Assembly (NCBI GenBank): GCA_007128275.1
Contig: SKXR01000251.1
Location: 1-14,942, forward strand
From: Kiritimatiellia bacterium
GTDB taxonomy: Bacteria; Verrucomicrobiota; Kiritimatiellia; SLAD01
DNA: 14,942 bases
Direction of reading: 5' to 3'
Shown: positions 6,322 to 13,790 of the stretch, piece after piece
Layout: every line of letters starts with the position of its first letter
How positions within the stretch are numbered: the first letter of the stretch is position 1
Made by a program: the position numbers and the translations under genes
Notes under the pieces: generated by a model
The model's database searches: none
The model's input: the letters and a program-made list of their open reading frames with translations, nothing else
Told to the model about the DNA's origin: nothing

Positions 6322-8292
6322 TTATGCGGACGCGTCGGTTTCCTGGTCCAAGGCGGCCCGCACGGCGCCGCCGAGTTTCTGCATGGTGTACGGCTTGCGG
6401 ATGTAATTGTGCGCACCCAGGACCTTGGCCTCTCGGACCCGTTCGGTTTCAGCAAATCCGCTGATGATGATACAGCGTTGGCCGGGCGCGATGCGCAGGA
6501 TGTCCTTGTAGATGTCGAGTCCGTCCGGCCCGCCCTCGATGATCATGTCGAGTATGACAAGATCAAATCGGGTTTGCCGGATCAGGTCGAGCGCGTCGTC
6601 ATGACCGGCTGCGACCTGCACGTCATAACCGAGATTACTGAGGATGCGGCGGGCCAGGTCACGTTGTTCGGAGAGGTCGTCCACGACGAGTAGGCGTTCC
6701 GAACCGGTGATTTGCGGAGGAGCACGCATCTCCGCTTCCTCCGTGATCACGTTTCCGGCAATCGGCATAAACAAAGAAAAGACCGAGCCTTCATTGACCC
6801 GGCTTTGGAGGTCGACGGATCCGCGCATATCTTTGATGACCCCGTACACGATGGAGAGGCCCAGGCCCGTGCCCGTCCGGTGCAGGCGCTTGCGCGTAAA
6901 GAACGGATCGAACACGTGATCGATATCTTCCTGCGCAATCCCGCAGCCGGTGTCTTGCACGCGGAGGACCACGCATTCTTCTTCCTTCACGGTGTCGAAC
7001 TTCCCGACCGGCCGTTCCACGTATTCGCGGGATGTGGAGATCGTAATCTGTCCGCGTTCCTCGATGGATTCGAACGCGTTCTGGACGAGGTTCACGACGA
7101 CCTGCATCAACTGGGGGGTGGCTCCGTTCACCGGGGGAAGATCCTCGTCGAGTTGAACGGCCACGTCCACCAGCGGGTATCGATCCTGCACGCTCTTGTA
7201 TTCGGGCGTGGACAGGTAGGTTTGTATGACCTGGTTCAGGTCTACGGGTTCTTGCGGGACATGGCTACGGCGGGCCAGGGTCAGCAGGTCTTGAATGATA
7301 TCGGACGCGCGCAGCGCGGCATCCCGCATCATGCGCAGGTCCTTCGCCGCTTCGTGACCGGGCGATAACTCTTGCAGGAGCAGATCGGGATACCCGACCA
7401 AGGGGCCGAGGATATTGTTGAGGTCATGGGCGACGCCGCCCGCCATCAGGCCCAGCGATTCCATGCGTTCGGCGCGCATCAACCGGGCCTGCACCTCCTG
7501 TTCGCGTTCCTCAATGCGTTTGGTGTCGGTAATGTCGATCATCACGCCATGCGTGTACCGGGGCGCGCCGGTCTCATCCCGTCTATAGACCCCATGGTTG
7601 CGGATCCAGCGATACTGTCCGTCTTTGGTGCGTATCCGGTACTCCAGAAAGAAGGGGGCGCCCGAGAGATTGTTGCGGGAGACCTCATCGAGCACGCGTT
7701 GTCGGTCGTCGCGATGAATGCACTGATGCCAGAACGACGGATCCTGTATCCACTCTTCGGGGGTGTAGCCCAAGAGGTACTCCACTTGCGGGCTGATGAA
7801 CGTCGTGTGCGGGATAAGTCCGATGTCCACCGCATAGCTGATGGCCGGCACCTGCTCCACCAAGGACCGGTATTTGGCTTCCGCATACTGCAGCTGCTCC
7901 AGGATCAGTCGGGTCTGCGTGATGTCCTCGCAGATGATGTGAAACACCAGCGACCCGTCGGTCCGGCGCGCAGGGCGAGCGGTTTCCCGAACCCACAGTG
8001 TGGACCCGTCCTTGCGTGTTTTCCGAAACTCCCACTGAGCGATACGGTTGGAGTTCAGGGCGGCCGCGGCAATCTGTTGGCGAACCGGTTCCCGGTCTTC
8101 CGGGACGAAGATGTCGTATACCGGAGTTCCGATCAGTTCGTCGTTTTCATAGCCCAGCGCATCGGCGCCCGCCTGGTTGACGGAAAGGATGCGGCCGGTT
8201 TCGTCAACCACGAAATACATCAAGGGCAGCAGATCGAACAGGGTCTGATAATCCTTGGTCGTGGCGTTGGTCTTTCCATGTTCCATGGTCAT
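6322..8292 (-). CDS. PAS-PAS hybrid sensor histidine kinase with receiver domain
   Basis: The 656-residue protein has, in order, a PAS domain (about 14-125), a PAS/PAC domain (about 138-260, PAS_3-like, with WIQDPSFWHQCIHRDD), a HisKA dimerisation domain with the H-box GGVAHDLNNIL (phosphorylated His H289), and an HATPase domain. The ATPase boxes are N: NLVQNAFES; G1: DTGCGI; F: FDPFFT; G2: GTGLGLSIVYGV. A C-terminal receiver follows (about 533-652: acidic pair D538-D539, phospho-acceptor D582, K633). There is no membrane segment or signal peptide, so it is a cytosolic sensor. The PAS ligand is not evident. There is no output domain and no separate response regulator or Hpt protein in the window, so its target lies elsewhere. 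GGAG seven bases before the ATG supports the start. It is transcribed divergently from the VTT gene and lies 77 bp upstream of the DHH gene on the same strand. Confidence 0.95.
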   Translation of the reverse strand: MTMEHGKTNATTKDYQTLFDLLPLMYFVVDETGRILSVNQAGADALGYENDELIGTPVYDIFVPEDREPVRQQIAAAALNSNRIAQWEFRKTRKDGSTLWVRETARPARRTDGSLVFHIICEDITQTRLILEQLQYAEAKYRSLVEQVPAISYAVDIGLIPHTTFISPQVEYLLGYTPEEWIQDPSFWHQCIHRDDRQRVLDEVSRNNLSGAPFFLEYRIRTKDGQYRWIRNHGVYRRDETGAPRYTHGVMIDITDTKRIEEREQEVQARLMRAERMESLGLMAGGVAHDLNNILGPLVGYPDLLLQELSPGHEAAKDLRMMRDAALRASDIIQDLLTLARRSHVPQEPVDLNQVIQTYLSTPEYKSVQDRYPLVDVAVQLDEDLPPVNGATPQLMQVVVNLVQNAFESIEERGQITISTSREYVERPVGKFDTVKEEECVVLRVQDTGCGIAQEDIDHVFDPFFTRKRLHRTGTGLGLSIVYGVIKDMRGSVDLQSRVNEGSVFSLFMPIAGNVITEEAEMRAPPQITGSERLLVVDDLSEQRDLARRILSNLGYDVQVAAGHDDALDLIRQTRFDLVILDMIIEGGPDGLDIYKDILRIAPGQRCIIISGFAETERVREAKVLGAHNYIRKPYTMQKLGGAVRAALDQETDASA

Positions 8293-8393
8293 TCTTTCGC
8301 TCCGTTCAACCCCAGCAATCCCTACACCCGTGGGCGTGATTTGAAAAGCCTATTGTGGTGGCGCAGGTCGTCATTCTTTGCTACACGTGCGTT

Positions 8394-9053
8394 ATGTCGA
8401 AAGAAGTGATAAAAGGGTCTGCTCTGTTGCTGATACTCGCGACGGGAATCGTTCTCCAGAAACTCGGAATCATTGACCTGTCGGGTCTGGTTTCATGGAT
8501 CGAGTCCTATTCGCATCGCTGGTGGGCGCCGGTGGTGCTGGTGTCGCTCATGATCATCCTGTACGCGTTCGCGCTTCCGGGTTCCACGCTCATGTTGGCG
8601 GCCGGGGTGATGTATCCCCCGTTATGGGCGACCGGTTGGTCGCTGCTCGGCGGCGTGCTTGGAGGGCTGGCCGCGTATTACCTGGTTCGGTTTCTATCCG
8701 CGGATGCGGTCCGCCGCTATGCGGACTCCGCGCTGTTCAACGTCCTGAAGCAACACGCCGGGTTCCTTCTCCTGAGCGCGTTGCGCATGCTTCCGGGCTT
8801 CCCGCATTCCGTCATTAACTATAGTGCGGGCATCTTGCGGGTGCCCCGGCTTGTCTTTGTGGCAAGCTCGGCGTTGGGGCATGCGGTGAAAGCGTTTGTT
8901 TATACCTCGGCCGTTTATCATGCGACACATATCGAATCGGAGGAGGACGCGTTTTCGATGCAGACCCTCTGGCCGCTCGTCGCCATGTCCGCGCTGCTGG
9001 TTATGGGGTATGTGGCGCGCAAGCGTTTGTTCACGCGCGGAACGGGACCCTGA
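8394..9053 (+). CDS. VTT/DedA-like (TVP38/TMEM64 family) membrane protein
   Basis: The 219-residue protein has an N-terminal membrane segment (about 8-24) and then the VTT core. FALPGSTLMLAAGVMYPPLWATG leads into a Gly-rich helix GGVLGGLAAYYLVRFL (86-101); RMLPGFPHSVINYSAGILRVPRLVF (131-155) carries the conserved Arg, Pro and NY-aG signature; a closing membrane segment is at about 192-208. The family comprises inner-membrane proteins thought to move or scramble lipids such as undecaprenyl phosphate; the substrate of this one is unknown. An in-frame GTG at 8355 exists, but it would add CYT-containing residues unlike the usual charged N terminus. ATG 8394 (MSKEVIKG) fits better, although no Shine-Dalgarno sequence is visible. 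The 101-bp gap to the divergent kinase gene must hold both promoters; I see no strong one. Downstream (9054-9131) I see nothing recognisable. Confidence 0.85.
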   Translation: MSKEVIKGSALLLILATGIVLQKLGIIDLSGLVSWIESYSHRWWAPVVLVSLMIILYAFALPGSTLMLAAGVMYPPLWATGWSLLGGVLGGLAAYYLVRFLSADAVRRYADSALFNVLKQHAGFLLLSALRMLPGFPHSVINYSAGILRVPRLVFVASSALGHAVKAFVYTSAVYHATHIESEEDAFSMQTLWPLVAMSALLVMGYVARKRLFTRGTGP

Positions 9054-9131
9054 AAAGATATAGGGACAGAACCCGCCTTCCTCGCTTGCGCGGCCTCTTG
9101 CCCATTGCATAAAGAAAACGACAAAAAGGTC

Positions 9132-9160
9132 TTTACAATCCGTCCGGCACCGGATAAATT
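9132..9160 (+). promoter_or_regulatory. Sigma70-type promoter of the repeat-protein gene
   Basis: TTTACA (9132-9137) and TAAATT (9155-9160) are spaced by exactly 17 bp, five and four consensus matches respectively. This predicts a start near 9167 and a leader of about 100 nt before the ATG at 9268. Confidence 0.6.
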
Positions 9161-9164
9161 GATA

Positions 9165-9179
9165 TTGTAAACGATTACA
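9165..9179 (+). promoter_or_regulatory. LacI/CcpA-type operator over the transcription start
   Basis: TTGTAAACGATTACA matches the cre-like pattern WTGNAANCGNWNNCW at every defined position. It has TGTAA/TTACA arms (9166-9170 and 9175-9179 within the site) around a central CG, the signature of LacI-family repressors. It begins five bases after the -10 and covers the predicted start site, the classic position for repression. The regulator is not encoded in the window. Confidence 0.6.
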
Positions 9180-9267
9180 TAAGGTGTTTATGGGAATGAA
9201 GGGCATCTCAAATCGCAAGACAACAGGCCATCAAGCAGCCTTGGTGCTGAGGCCGAAGGAGAAGGCA

Positions 9268-11001
9268 ATGAATACAGCAAGAATCAAGCGGGTCGGAAAT
9301 GTTGGGTTGGTGACGCTGATGATGGTGTGCGGCAGTGCAGGATTCGCCTCCGGTCAGACCCTGACGGTGTTGCCCGATCTGCCGTTGGTCAGTCCGGGCG
9401 GTCAGGATGGAATCGACCCGATTGTCACCGTGCATTCAAGTACGAACTTTACGGTGTCCTATGACCTCAGTGGTGCGGCTGAATATCAGTTTGCGATGGT
9501 TCATCATCCGACATGGGATGCCTGGGATGTGAGTGCGATCACCCAGTTTGTGTTCGGCGTAAAAGGAGATCCCGACCAGATCAAGGTGGAGTTTGTGGAT
9601 AAGTCCGATTCCAAGACCACGATCAATTCGCCGACGCTCACGGACGAATTCCAGTTTTGGACGATTCCTGCGTCCACGGTGAATAACGCCGACTTGAGTA
9701 CGATCCATGTGATCTCGTTTGTGATCGATGAAGGACTGGCGGGCGTCGGGAACACCGTCGGCGAATTCACGGTGTTTGTGGACGGACTGGAGTATGAGGC
9801 GCCGCCCCCCGATCCGGTCGACCTCGATCCGTCCGATCCGTTGGATACGGATATCACCGTGCTGCCGGGTGACCCCCTGGTGAACGATCTCGACGGCACG
9901 TTGTTCATGCAGCATTCGTCGTCGAACTTCACCGTGTCCTATAGTCTGCCGGACGAGGAGGATTGGGACGGGGTCATGGTGCGCTGGGAGAACTTCGACC
10001 CCATGGATCTCACGGCCATCGCCGAGTTCGTGTTCGGGGTGCTCGGCACGCCCGAGGCCATCAAGGTGGAGTTCGAGGATAACGCAGGAGGGAAGACCAT
10101 CTTCAACCTGAACGGCGTGACCGACACCTTGCAGCACTGGCATATTGATGCGTCCCTGATCGACAATCTAGATGACATCAAAGTGATCTCTTTCGTTGTA
10201 GACCGCGCGCTCGCCGGCGAAGGCAATGAGGACGGCCATTACACGGTGTTTGTGGGGGGATTGTCCTATGAAAGTTCGGTGGCCGCGATCGAGTCGTCCG
10301 ACCCCGGGCTATTGCCGATCACGATCCTGCCGGATACGCCCATGATAAGCGATCTGGCAGGCACGTTGTTCGAGCAGCATTCATCTACAAATTTCACGGT
10401 GTTGTATGATCTGGACGCGGCTGCCGAGGAGTGGGAGGGCGTGATGGTTCACCGGGACGGATTTGCTCCGATGAATCTTACCGCGATCGACACCTTTGTC
10501 ATCGGAGTCACCGGAACGCCCAACGCCGTCAAGGTTGAATTCAAGGACCTCAGCGGTGCGGTGACGACCTTCTTTCTGAACGGCGTTTCCGCCCCCCTGC
10601 AGCACTGGCATATCCATGCGGCGCTGATCCCCAATCTCGCTGAGATTGAGCTGATCGCTTTTGTGGTGGATTATGGATTGGCGGGGGGGGGCAACGAGGC
10701 CGGCGCATTCACCGTGTTCATTGGCGGCCTCGGTTTCGAGGACGAGGATCCCGAAGAACCCGCGTTTGACAACTTCTCCGTTACCGACGCGGGTGGCATC
10801 CCTCAAGCGACCGTGAATCTGGGGGTGGGCGTGGATCAAACGACGTACACGCTGTATTTCACGACCGATCTCACCGCGGATCCCGTTGACTGGGAGGTTG
10901 CGCATCAAGTGATCGGCAACGGGGTGTCGGAGGTCACTCTGACCGACGACGACGCGGAGAACGACGACGCGATGCGCATGTATCGTTTCGGCGTGGATTG
11001 A
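9268..11001 (+). CDS. Secreted protein with three tandem beta-sandwich modules
   Basis: I do not recognise a named family. The 577-residue product starts with a Sec signal peptide (basic RIKR, hydrophobic core, probable cleavage after ASG, residue 29). Three homologous modules of about 140-147 residues follow, then a short C-terminal domain (about 497-577). Each module runs from a TVLPD/TILPD strand through SSTNFTVSYDL, an FVFGVxGxPxxIKVEF strand, an LQHWHI-like strand (weaker in module 1), ISFVVDxxLAGxGN and FTVFVGGLxYE. The pattern resembles carbohydrate-binding beta-sandwich domains (CBM11-like), an inference only. The C-terminal segment (TYTLYFTTDL...VTLTDDD...MYRFGVD) is a tail type common on exported PVC proteins. 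No membrane anchor is seen, so the protein is periplasmic or released. ATG 9268 has an excellent AAGGAG six bases upstream; an in-frame ATG at 9184 lacks one. The gene is probably controlled by the LacI-type site upstream. Confidence 0.85.
   Translation: MNTARIKRVGNVGLVTLMMVCGSAGFASGQTLTVLPDLPLVSPGGQDGIDPIVTVHSSTNFTVSYDLSGAAEYQFAMVHHPTWDAWDVSAITQFVFGVKGDPDQIKVEFVDKSDSKTTINSPTLTDEFQFWTIPASTVNNADLSTIHVISFVIDEGLAGVGNTVGEFTVFVDGLEYEAPPPDPVDLDPSDPLDTDITVLPGDPLVNDLDGTLFMQHSSSNFTVSYSLPDEEDWDGVMVRWENFDPMDLTAIAEFVFGVLGTPEAIKVEFEDNAGGKTIFNLNGVTDTLQHWHIDASLIDNLDDIKVISFVVDRALAGEGNEDGHYTVFVGGLSYESSVAAIESSDPGLLPITILPDTPMISDLAGTLFEQHSSTNFTVLYDLDAAAEEWEGVMVHRDGFAPMNLTAIDTFVIGVTGTPNAVKVEFKDLSGAVTTFFLNGVSAPLQHWHIHAALIPNLAEIELIAFVVDYGLAGGGNEAGAFTVFIGGLGFEDEDPEEPAFDNFSVTDAGGIPQATVNLGVGVDQTTYTLYFTTDLTADPVDWEVAHQVIGNGVSEVTLTDDDAENDDAMRMYRFGVD
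9358..10740 (+). repeat. Three tandem in-frame module repeats
   Basis: The modules lie at about 9358-9798, 9850-10272 and 10315-10740, joined by short acidic or proline-rich linkers. Modules 2 and 3 are clearly closer to each other (GTLFxQHSS, NGVxxxLQHWHI, FVVD shared) than either is to module 1, which has FQFWTIPAS in place of the LQHWHI strand. The order of events was probably an old duplication followed by a later one. Confidence 0.85.
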
Positions 11002-11027
11002 GGACGATTACCCGTCCCGCACGTTTC

Positions 11028-11060
11028 GGGTCGGGCGTGCTCCGGGAACACGCCCGACCC
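11028..11060 (+). terminator. Strong GC-rich hairpin after the repeat-protein gene
   Basis: GGGTCGGGCGTG (11028-11039) and CACGCCCGACCC (11049-11060) form a perfect 12-bp stem with a 9-nt loop, 27 bases after the stop codon. No U-tract follows, so it is either a U-less intrinsic terminator or an mRNA 3'-end stabilising hairpin. It also separates this gene from the Rrf2 operon. Confidence 0.55.
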
Positions 11061-11084
11061 ATCCACGAGGGATTTAAGACCCAA

Positions 11085-11113
11085 TTGACCTTTTATAGGT
11101 TCCGGTGTAGGGT
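11085..11113 (+). promoter_or_regulatory. Promoter and possible operator of the Rrf2 operon
   Basis: TTGACC (11085-11090) and TAGGGT (11108-11113) are spaced by 17 bp, with good -35 and weak -10 agreement. The spacer starts with an imperfect dyad ACC-ttttata-GGT (11088-11100), positioned where an Rrf2 dimer could repress its own operon. The AGGG in the -10 region is also the only ribosome-site-like sequence before ATG 11123, at a long 10-nt spacing. Confidence 0.4.
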
Positions 11114-11122
11114 TCTATCGTC

Positions 11123-11575
11123 ATGTTGTCCAAGAGTTGCATATACGGGTTGCGCGCCGCGATTTTCATCGCCGTGCATAACGCAGACGAAGGGTATGTC
11201 CCTATCCGTCGCATCGCCGACGAGCTGGATATCTCGTTTCACTTTCTGACCAAGATTCTGCAGCACCTTACCGAGGGCGGTATCATGAAGTCGTACCGCG
11301 GCCCGAGCGGCGGAGTGCGTCTGGCGTGTGACCCCGCCTCCGTGACCTTGCTGGACATCGTTGAGATTTTGGAAGGCGAACATTACTTCCGCTCTTGTAT
11401 CCTGGGTTTGCCCGGCTGCGGCTCGGAGAATCCTTGTCCCATGCACGACGAATGGGCGCAGGCTCGGAAGAAGATGCGGGCCATGTTCGAGAAGTCGCGA
11501 CTCGATAAACTGGCCAAGGCCGTGGCCAGCGGTAATATCCGACTGGCGGACGTGCCGAAACGGGTTGGACGATGA
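11123..11575 (+). CDS. Rrf2-family Fe-S cluster transcriptional regulator
   Basis: The 150-residue protein has the Rrf2 layout. An N-terminal winged helix (about 1-70: LSKSCIYGLRAAIFIA, then IRRIADELDISFHFLTKILQHLTEGGIM) ends in the wing SYRGPSGGVRLA. A dimerisation helix follows, with the cluster loop RSCILGLPGCGSENPCPMHDEW. Cysteines C92, C99 and C105 match the three cluster ligands of IscR/NsrR-type members, and H108 is nearby. It should bind DNA in response to Fe-S status, redox state or nitric oxide. It overlaps the downstream radical SAM gene by 4 bp (ATGA, 11572-11575), so the two are co-translated. The partner enzyme also needs Fe-S clusters, which fits a cluster-sensing regulator. 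Autoregulation is likely, as for many family members. The effector cannot be told from sequence. Confidence 0.92.
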   Translation: MLSKSCIYGLRAAIFIAVHNADEGYVPIRRIADELDISFHFLTKILQHLTEGGIMKSYRGPSGGVRLACDPASVTLLDIVEILEGEHYFRSCILGLPGCGSENPCPMHDEWAQARKKMRAMFEKSRLDKLAKAVASGNIRLADVPKRVGR

Positions 11576-12636
11576 AGTTCGACGTTGATTTCGACCGCGC
11601 CCCGCTCTTGCTGATTTGGGAAGTCACCCGCAGTTGCGAGCTCGCCTGCAAACATTGCCGGGCGGATGCGATTCATCAGCGCGATCCGCGCGAGCTTTCG
11701 CTGGCCGAAGGGAAGACGCTTATCGACGATGTGGCTGAGATGGGCACGCCGCTGTTGATCTTTACGGGCGGCGATCCGTTGCAGCGCGAGGATCTTGAAG
11801 ACCTGATTGTGTACGGGAAGAGCAAGGGATTGCGCGTGGGCACTATCCCCGCCACCACCGCGCGCCTCACCCGCGAACGGATCGCGTCGTTGAAGGCGGC
11901 CGGCGTTGATCAAATGGCGCTCAGCTTGGACGGGCCCGACGCGGAAACGCACGACGCCTTTCGTCGCGTGGAGGGCTCATTCGACAAAGCCATGCAGGGC
12001 GCGGCGTGGGCGCGCGAACTGGGCGTGCCATTGCAGGTCAATACGGTGTTCGGTGCATGGAACGTCGATCAGATTGACCGGATGGTCGCCCTGGTGGAAT
12101 CGCTGGGCGTGGTGTTCTGGGAGGTGTTCTTTTTGGTCCCGACGGGACGCGGCGTCGAACTCGAAAGCTGCACGGCGGACCAGTTCGAAGCCCTGTTTGA
12201 ACGACTGCACGCCCTGAGCCGGCGCGTGAAGTACATTGTGAAGATCACCGAGGGGCAACATTTCCGTAGATACGTGGCGGAGGCGGCGCGTGCGAATCCT
12301 TCCGCACCGGGGGGCGGGGGACATCCCATGGGCGCGCAGAGCGACAAGCCCGCCGTCAATTCCGGCAAGGGCTTCTGTTTCGTCGATCACATCGGCAATG
12401 TCTGTCCCAGTGGGTTCCTGCCGCGGGAGTGCGGCAATGTGCGTGAGACGTCCGTCATCGATATCTACCGGAATCATCCCGTGTTCAAGGAACTGCGGGA
12501 CGACTCCTTGCTAAAGGGTAAATGCGGTCGCTGCCGGTATCGCCGTATTTGCGGCGGGGGATCGCGCGCGCGCGCCTACGCGCTGACCGGCGATTATCTT
12601 GCCCCTGAACCCTATTGCGCCTACGGCGTTGAATGA
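11572..12636 (+). CDS. Radical SAM/SPASM domain protein (TIGR04053-like)
   Basis: The 354-residue enzyme begins with a variant N terminus common to the TIGR04053 group (DFDRAPLLLIWEVTRSCELACKHCRADA). The radical SAM CxxxCxxC cysteines are C22, C26 and C29, and the SAM-binding GGDP is at 66-69. LSLDGPDAETHDAFR (117-131) and NTVFGAWN follow in the TIM barrel. The SPASM region (about 265-354) has C278, C287, C318, C321, C327 and C349, enough to hold auxiliary 4Fe-4S clusters (GKCGRCRYRRICGGGSRARAYALTGD). Such enzymes modify peptides or assist cofactor (haem, PQQ-like) maturation. No precursor peptide is recognisable next to it, so the substrate is unknown. A Gly/Pro-rich low-complexity stretch (241-262) interrupts the region before SPASM. 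It is coupled to the Rrf2 gene by ATGA, and the operon ends here. Confidence 0.92.
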   Translation: MKFDVDFDRAPLLLIWEVTRSCELACKHCRADAIHQRDPRELSLAEGKTLIDDVAEMGTPLLIFTGGDPLQREDLEDLIVYGKSKGLRVGTIPATTARLTRERIASLKAAGVDQMALSLDGPDAETHDAFRRVEGSFDKAMQGAAWARELGVPLQVNTVFGAWNVDQIDRMVALVESLGVVFWEVFFLVPTGRGVELESCTADQFEALFERLHALSRRVKYIVKITEGQHFRRYVAEAARANPSAPGGGGHPMGAQSDKPAVNSGKGFCFVDHIGNVCPSGFLPRECGNVRETSVIDIYRNHPVFKELRDDSLLKGKCGRCRYRRICGGGSRARAYALTGDYLAPEPYCAYGVE

Positions 12637-12654
12637 TCCGAGGTCTGCGCGTCC

Positions 12655-12705
12655 AATAGCCTATAAGCTATCGGTAGTCTCGGATGATAGCTTATAAGCT
12701 ATCAT
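12655..12705. repeat. Pair of palindromes between convergent genes
   Basis: A perfect 22-bp palindrome (12684-12705, half-site ATGATAGCTTA) is preceded by a near-copy of its inner 18 bp (12655-12672, two differences). The centres are 31 bp apart, close to three helical turns. Both lie in the 80-bp gap between the radical SAM stop (12636) and the HlyD-like stop (12717), where no start codon faces them. They could be a two-way terminator-like structure, a protein-binding site, or copies of a dispersed GATAGCTTATAAGC-type repeat. Confidence 0.7.
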
Positions 12706-12716
12706 TGATCCTGTCT

Positions 12717-13787
12717 TTACATCCGGATGTCGACGACTTCGCCCGGCAGGATGGGGGTGTCGGGTTCGATGTGTATGCGGACGGGGAGGGCGTATTCCAC
12801 GTTGAGTCCGGGGCGCAGGAGGGCTTCGTGAATGGGTTCGAGTTGAAAGCCGATTTGCGTGATGGTTCCGTCGTACACCGTGTTGCGCGCTTTCGAGTAG
12901 ATCTGGACCTCGGCGCCTTGCTCGGGTACGCGGGAAAGCGGTTGCCGCAGATAGCCGACAATGTAGCCGAGTTCCTGTTGTTGAATATGCAGGATGGGTT
13001 CTCCCGCCGCGACGTATTCTCCGTTGCGCCGCAGAATATGTGCAATGATCCCGCCCGCCGGCGCGGTCAGGAGGATCGGCGCCACGTCGGCCTCCAGCAC
13101 ACGCAATTCTTTTTCCTTTACGGTGATCGCCGCTTGGAGCGCGGTGTCGTAGGAGGCGTCCTCGTCCCAAACCGAAGCGATATGGGTCAGGCGCGCCGCA
13201 AGATCATTGAGTACTTCCTGGCCTTCCTCGACCCGGATTTTGAATACTTCGTGTTCCGTAACCAGCCGGTCGTATTCGGAGATGGCAATAAGGTCCCGGT
13301 CAAAAAGCTGTTCGCTGCGATCGCGTTCGCGCTGGAGTTGATCGAGTTGGAGGCGGTCGGCGGCCAGTTGAATGCGCGCGTTCATCATGTCGAGGCGCAA
13401 TTCCTCGTAATTCAGCCGGTTCCGTTGTTGCCCCGTGACGGGCTCCAAGCCGGCGCGGATGAGTTGCACTTCGGCCAGAATCACGTCCAGTTGCGCCTGG
13501 ATTCGTTCGGTGTGCGCGGGGTGAAGGGCCAGGATGACTTCGTCCGCATCGACCAGGTCAAAGCGGTCCTTGTTCATCCGTTGCACCACTCCGTCCCGCG
13601 GACTGCGTAGGTCATACTGGTCGGCTACGGCGAGACCCACCATCTGGGTGGGGGCGACGTGTTCCTGCCACAATAAGGCCACGGTGCCCGCCACGGCCAC
13701 AAATACGACGATCGGCAGATAGCGGATGCGGAATTCGCGCCATCGGCGAGCGGGCGGTATGGGGATGGGCTTGTGTTCGTGATCCAT
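12717..13787 (-). CDS. HlyD-like membrane-fusion (periplasmic adaptor) protein
   Basis: The 356-residue protein has a short cytoplasmic N terminus rich in Pro and basic residues, one membrane anchor (about 22-40: IRYLPIVVFVAVAGTVALLW), a first lipoyl half (about 57-90: LRSPRDGVVQRM), a long helical hairpin (about 92-235), the second lipoyl half (TAPAGGIIAHILRRNGEYVAAGEPILHI, 241-268) and a beta-barrel end (about 270-356: LNVEYALPVRIHIE). This is the layout of HlyD/EmrA-like adaptors that bridge inner-membrane transporters and outer-membrane channels. No ABC, MFS, RND or TolC partner is visible, which is unusual; its neighbours are DUF4956 and VTC proteins. Its ATG is three bases after the upstream stop, with GGAAG eight bases before it inside the end of the previous gene. 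The three genes therefore form one operon. Confidence 0.82.
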   Translation of the reverse strand: MDHEHKPIPIPPARRWREFRIRYLPIVVFVAVAGTVALLWQEHVAPTQMVGLAVADQYDLRSPRDGVVQRMNKDRFDLVDADEVILALHPAHTERIQAQLDVILAEVQLIRAGLEPVTGQQRNRLNYEELRLDMMNARIQLAADRLQLDQLQRERDRSEQLFDRDLIAISEYDRLVTEHEVFKIRVEEGQEVLNDLAARLTHIASVWDEDASYDTALQAAITVKEKELRVLEADVAPILLTAPAGGIIAHILRRNGEYVAAGEPILHIQQQELGYIVGYLRQPLSRVPEQGAEVQIYSKARNTVYDGTITQIGFQLEPIHEALLRPGLNVEYALPVRIHIEPDTPILPGEVVDIRM

Positions 13788-13790
13788 GGG

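Noticed and set aside
7372..8409. Plus-strand open frame opposite the kinase N-terminal half
   Set aside because: It is a shadow of the PAS domains, with no motif or ribosome site of its own.
9060..9125. Remnant of a RAYT/IS200-associated repeat (TAGGGACAGAACCC)
   Set aside because: Only a short resemblance, with no palindromic arms and no transposase fragment nearby.
9184..9267. Upstream ATG start for the repeat protein
   Set aside because: It would bury the signal peptide behind 28 residues and has no ribosome site, whereas ATG 9268 has AAGGAG at ideal spacing.
12684..13610. Long plus-strand open frame (308 codons) opposite the HlyD-like gene
   Set aside because: It begins in the palindromic repeat and is the complement of a gene with clear lipoyl and coiled-coil features.
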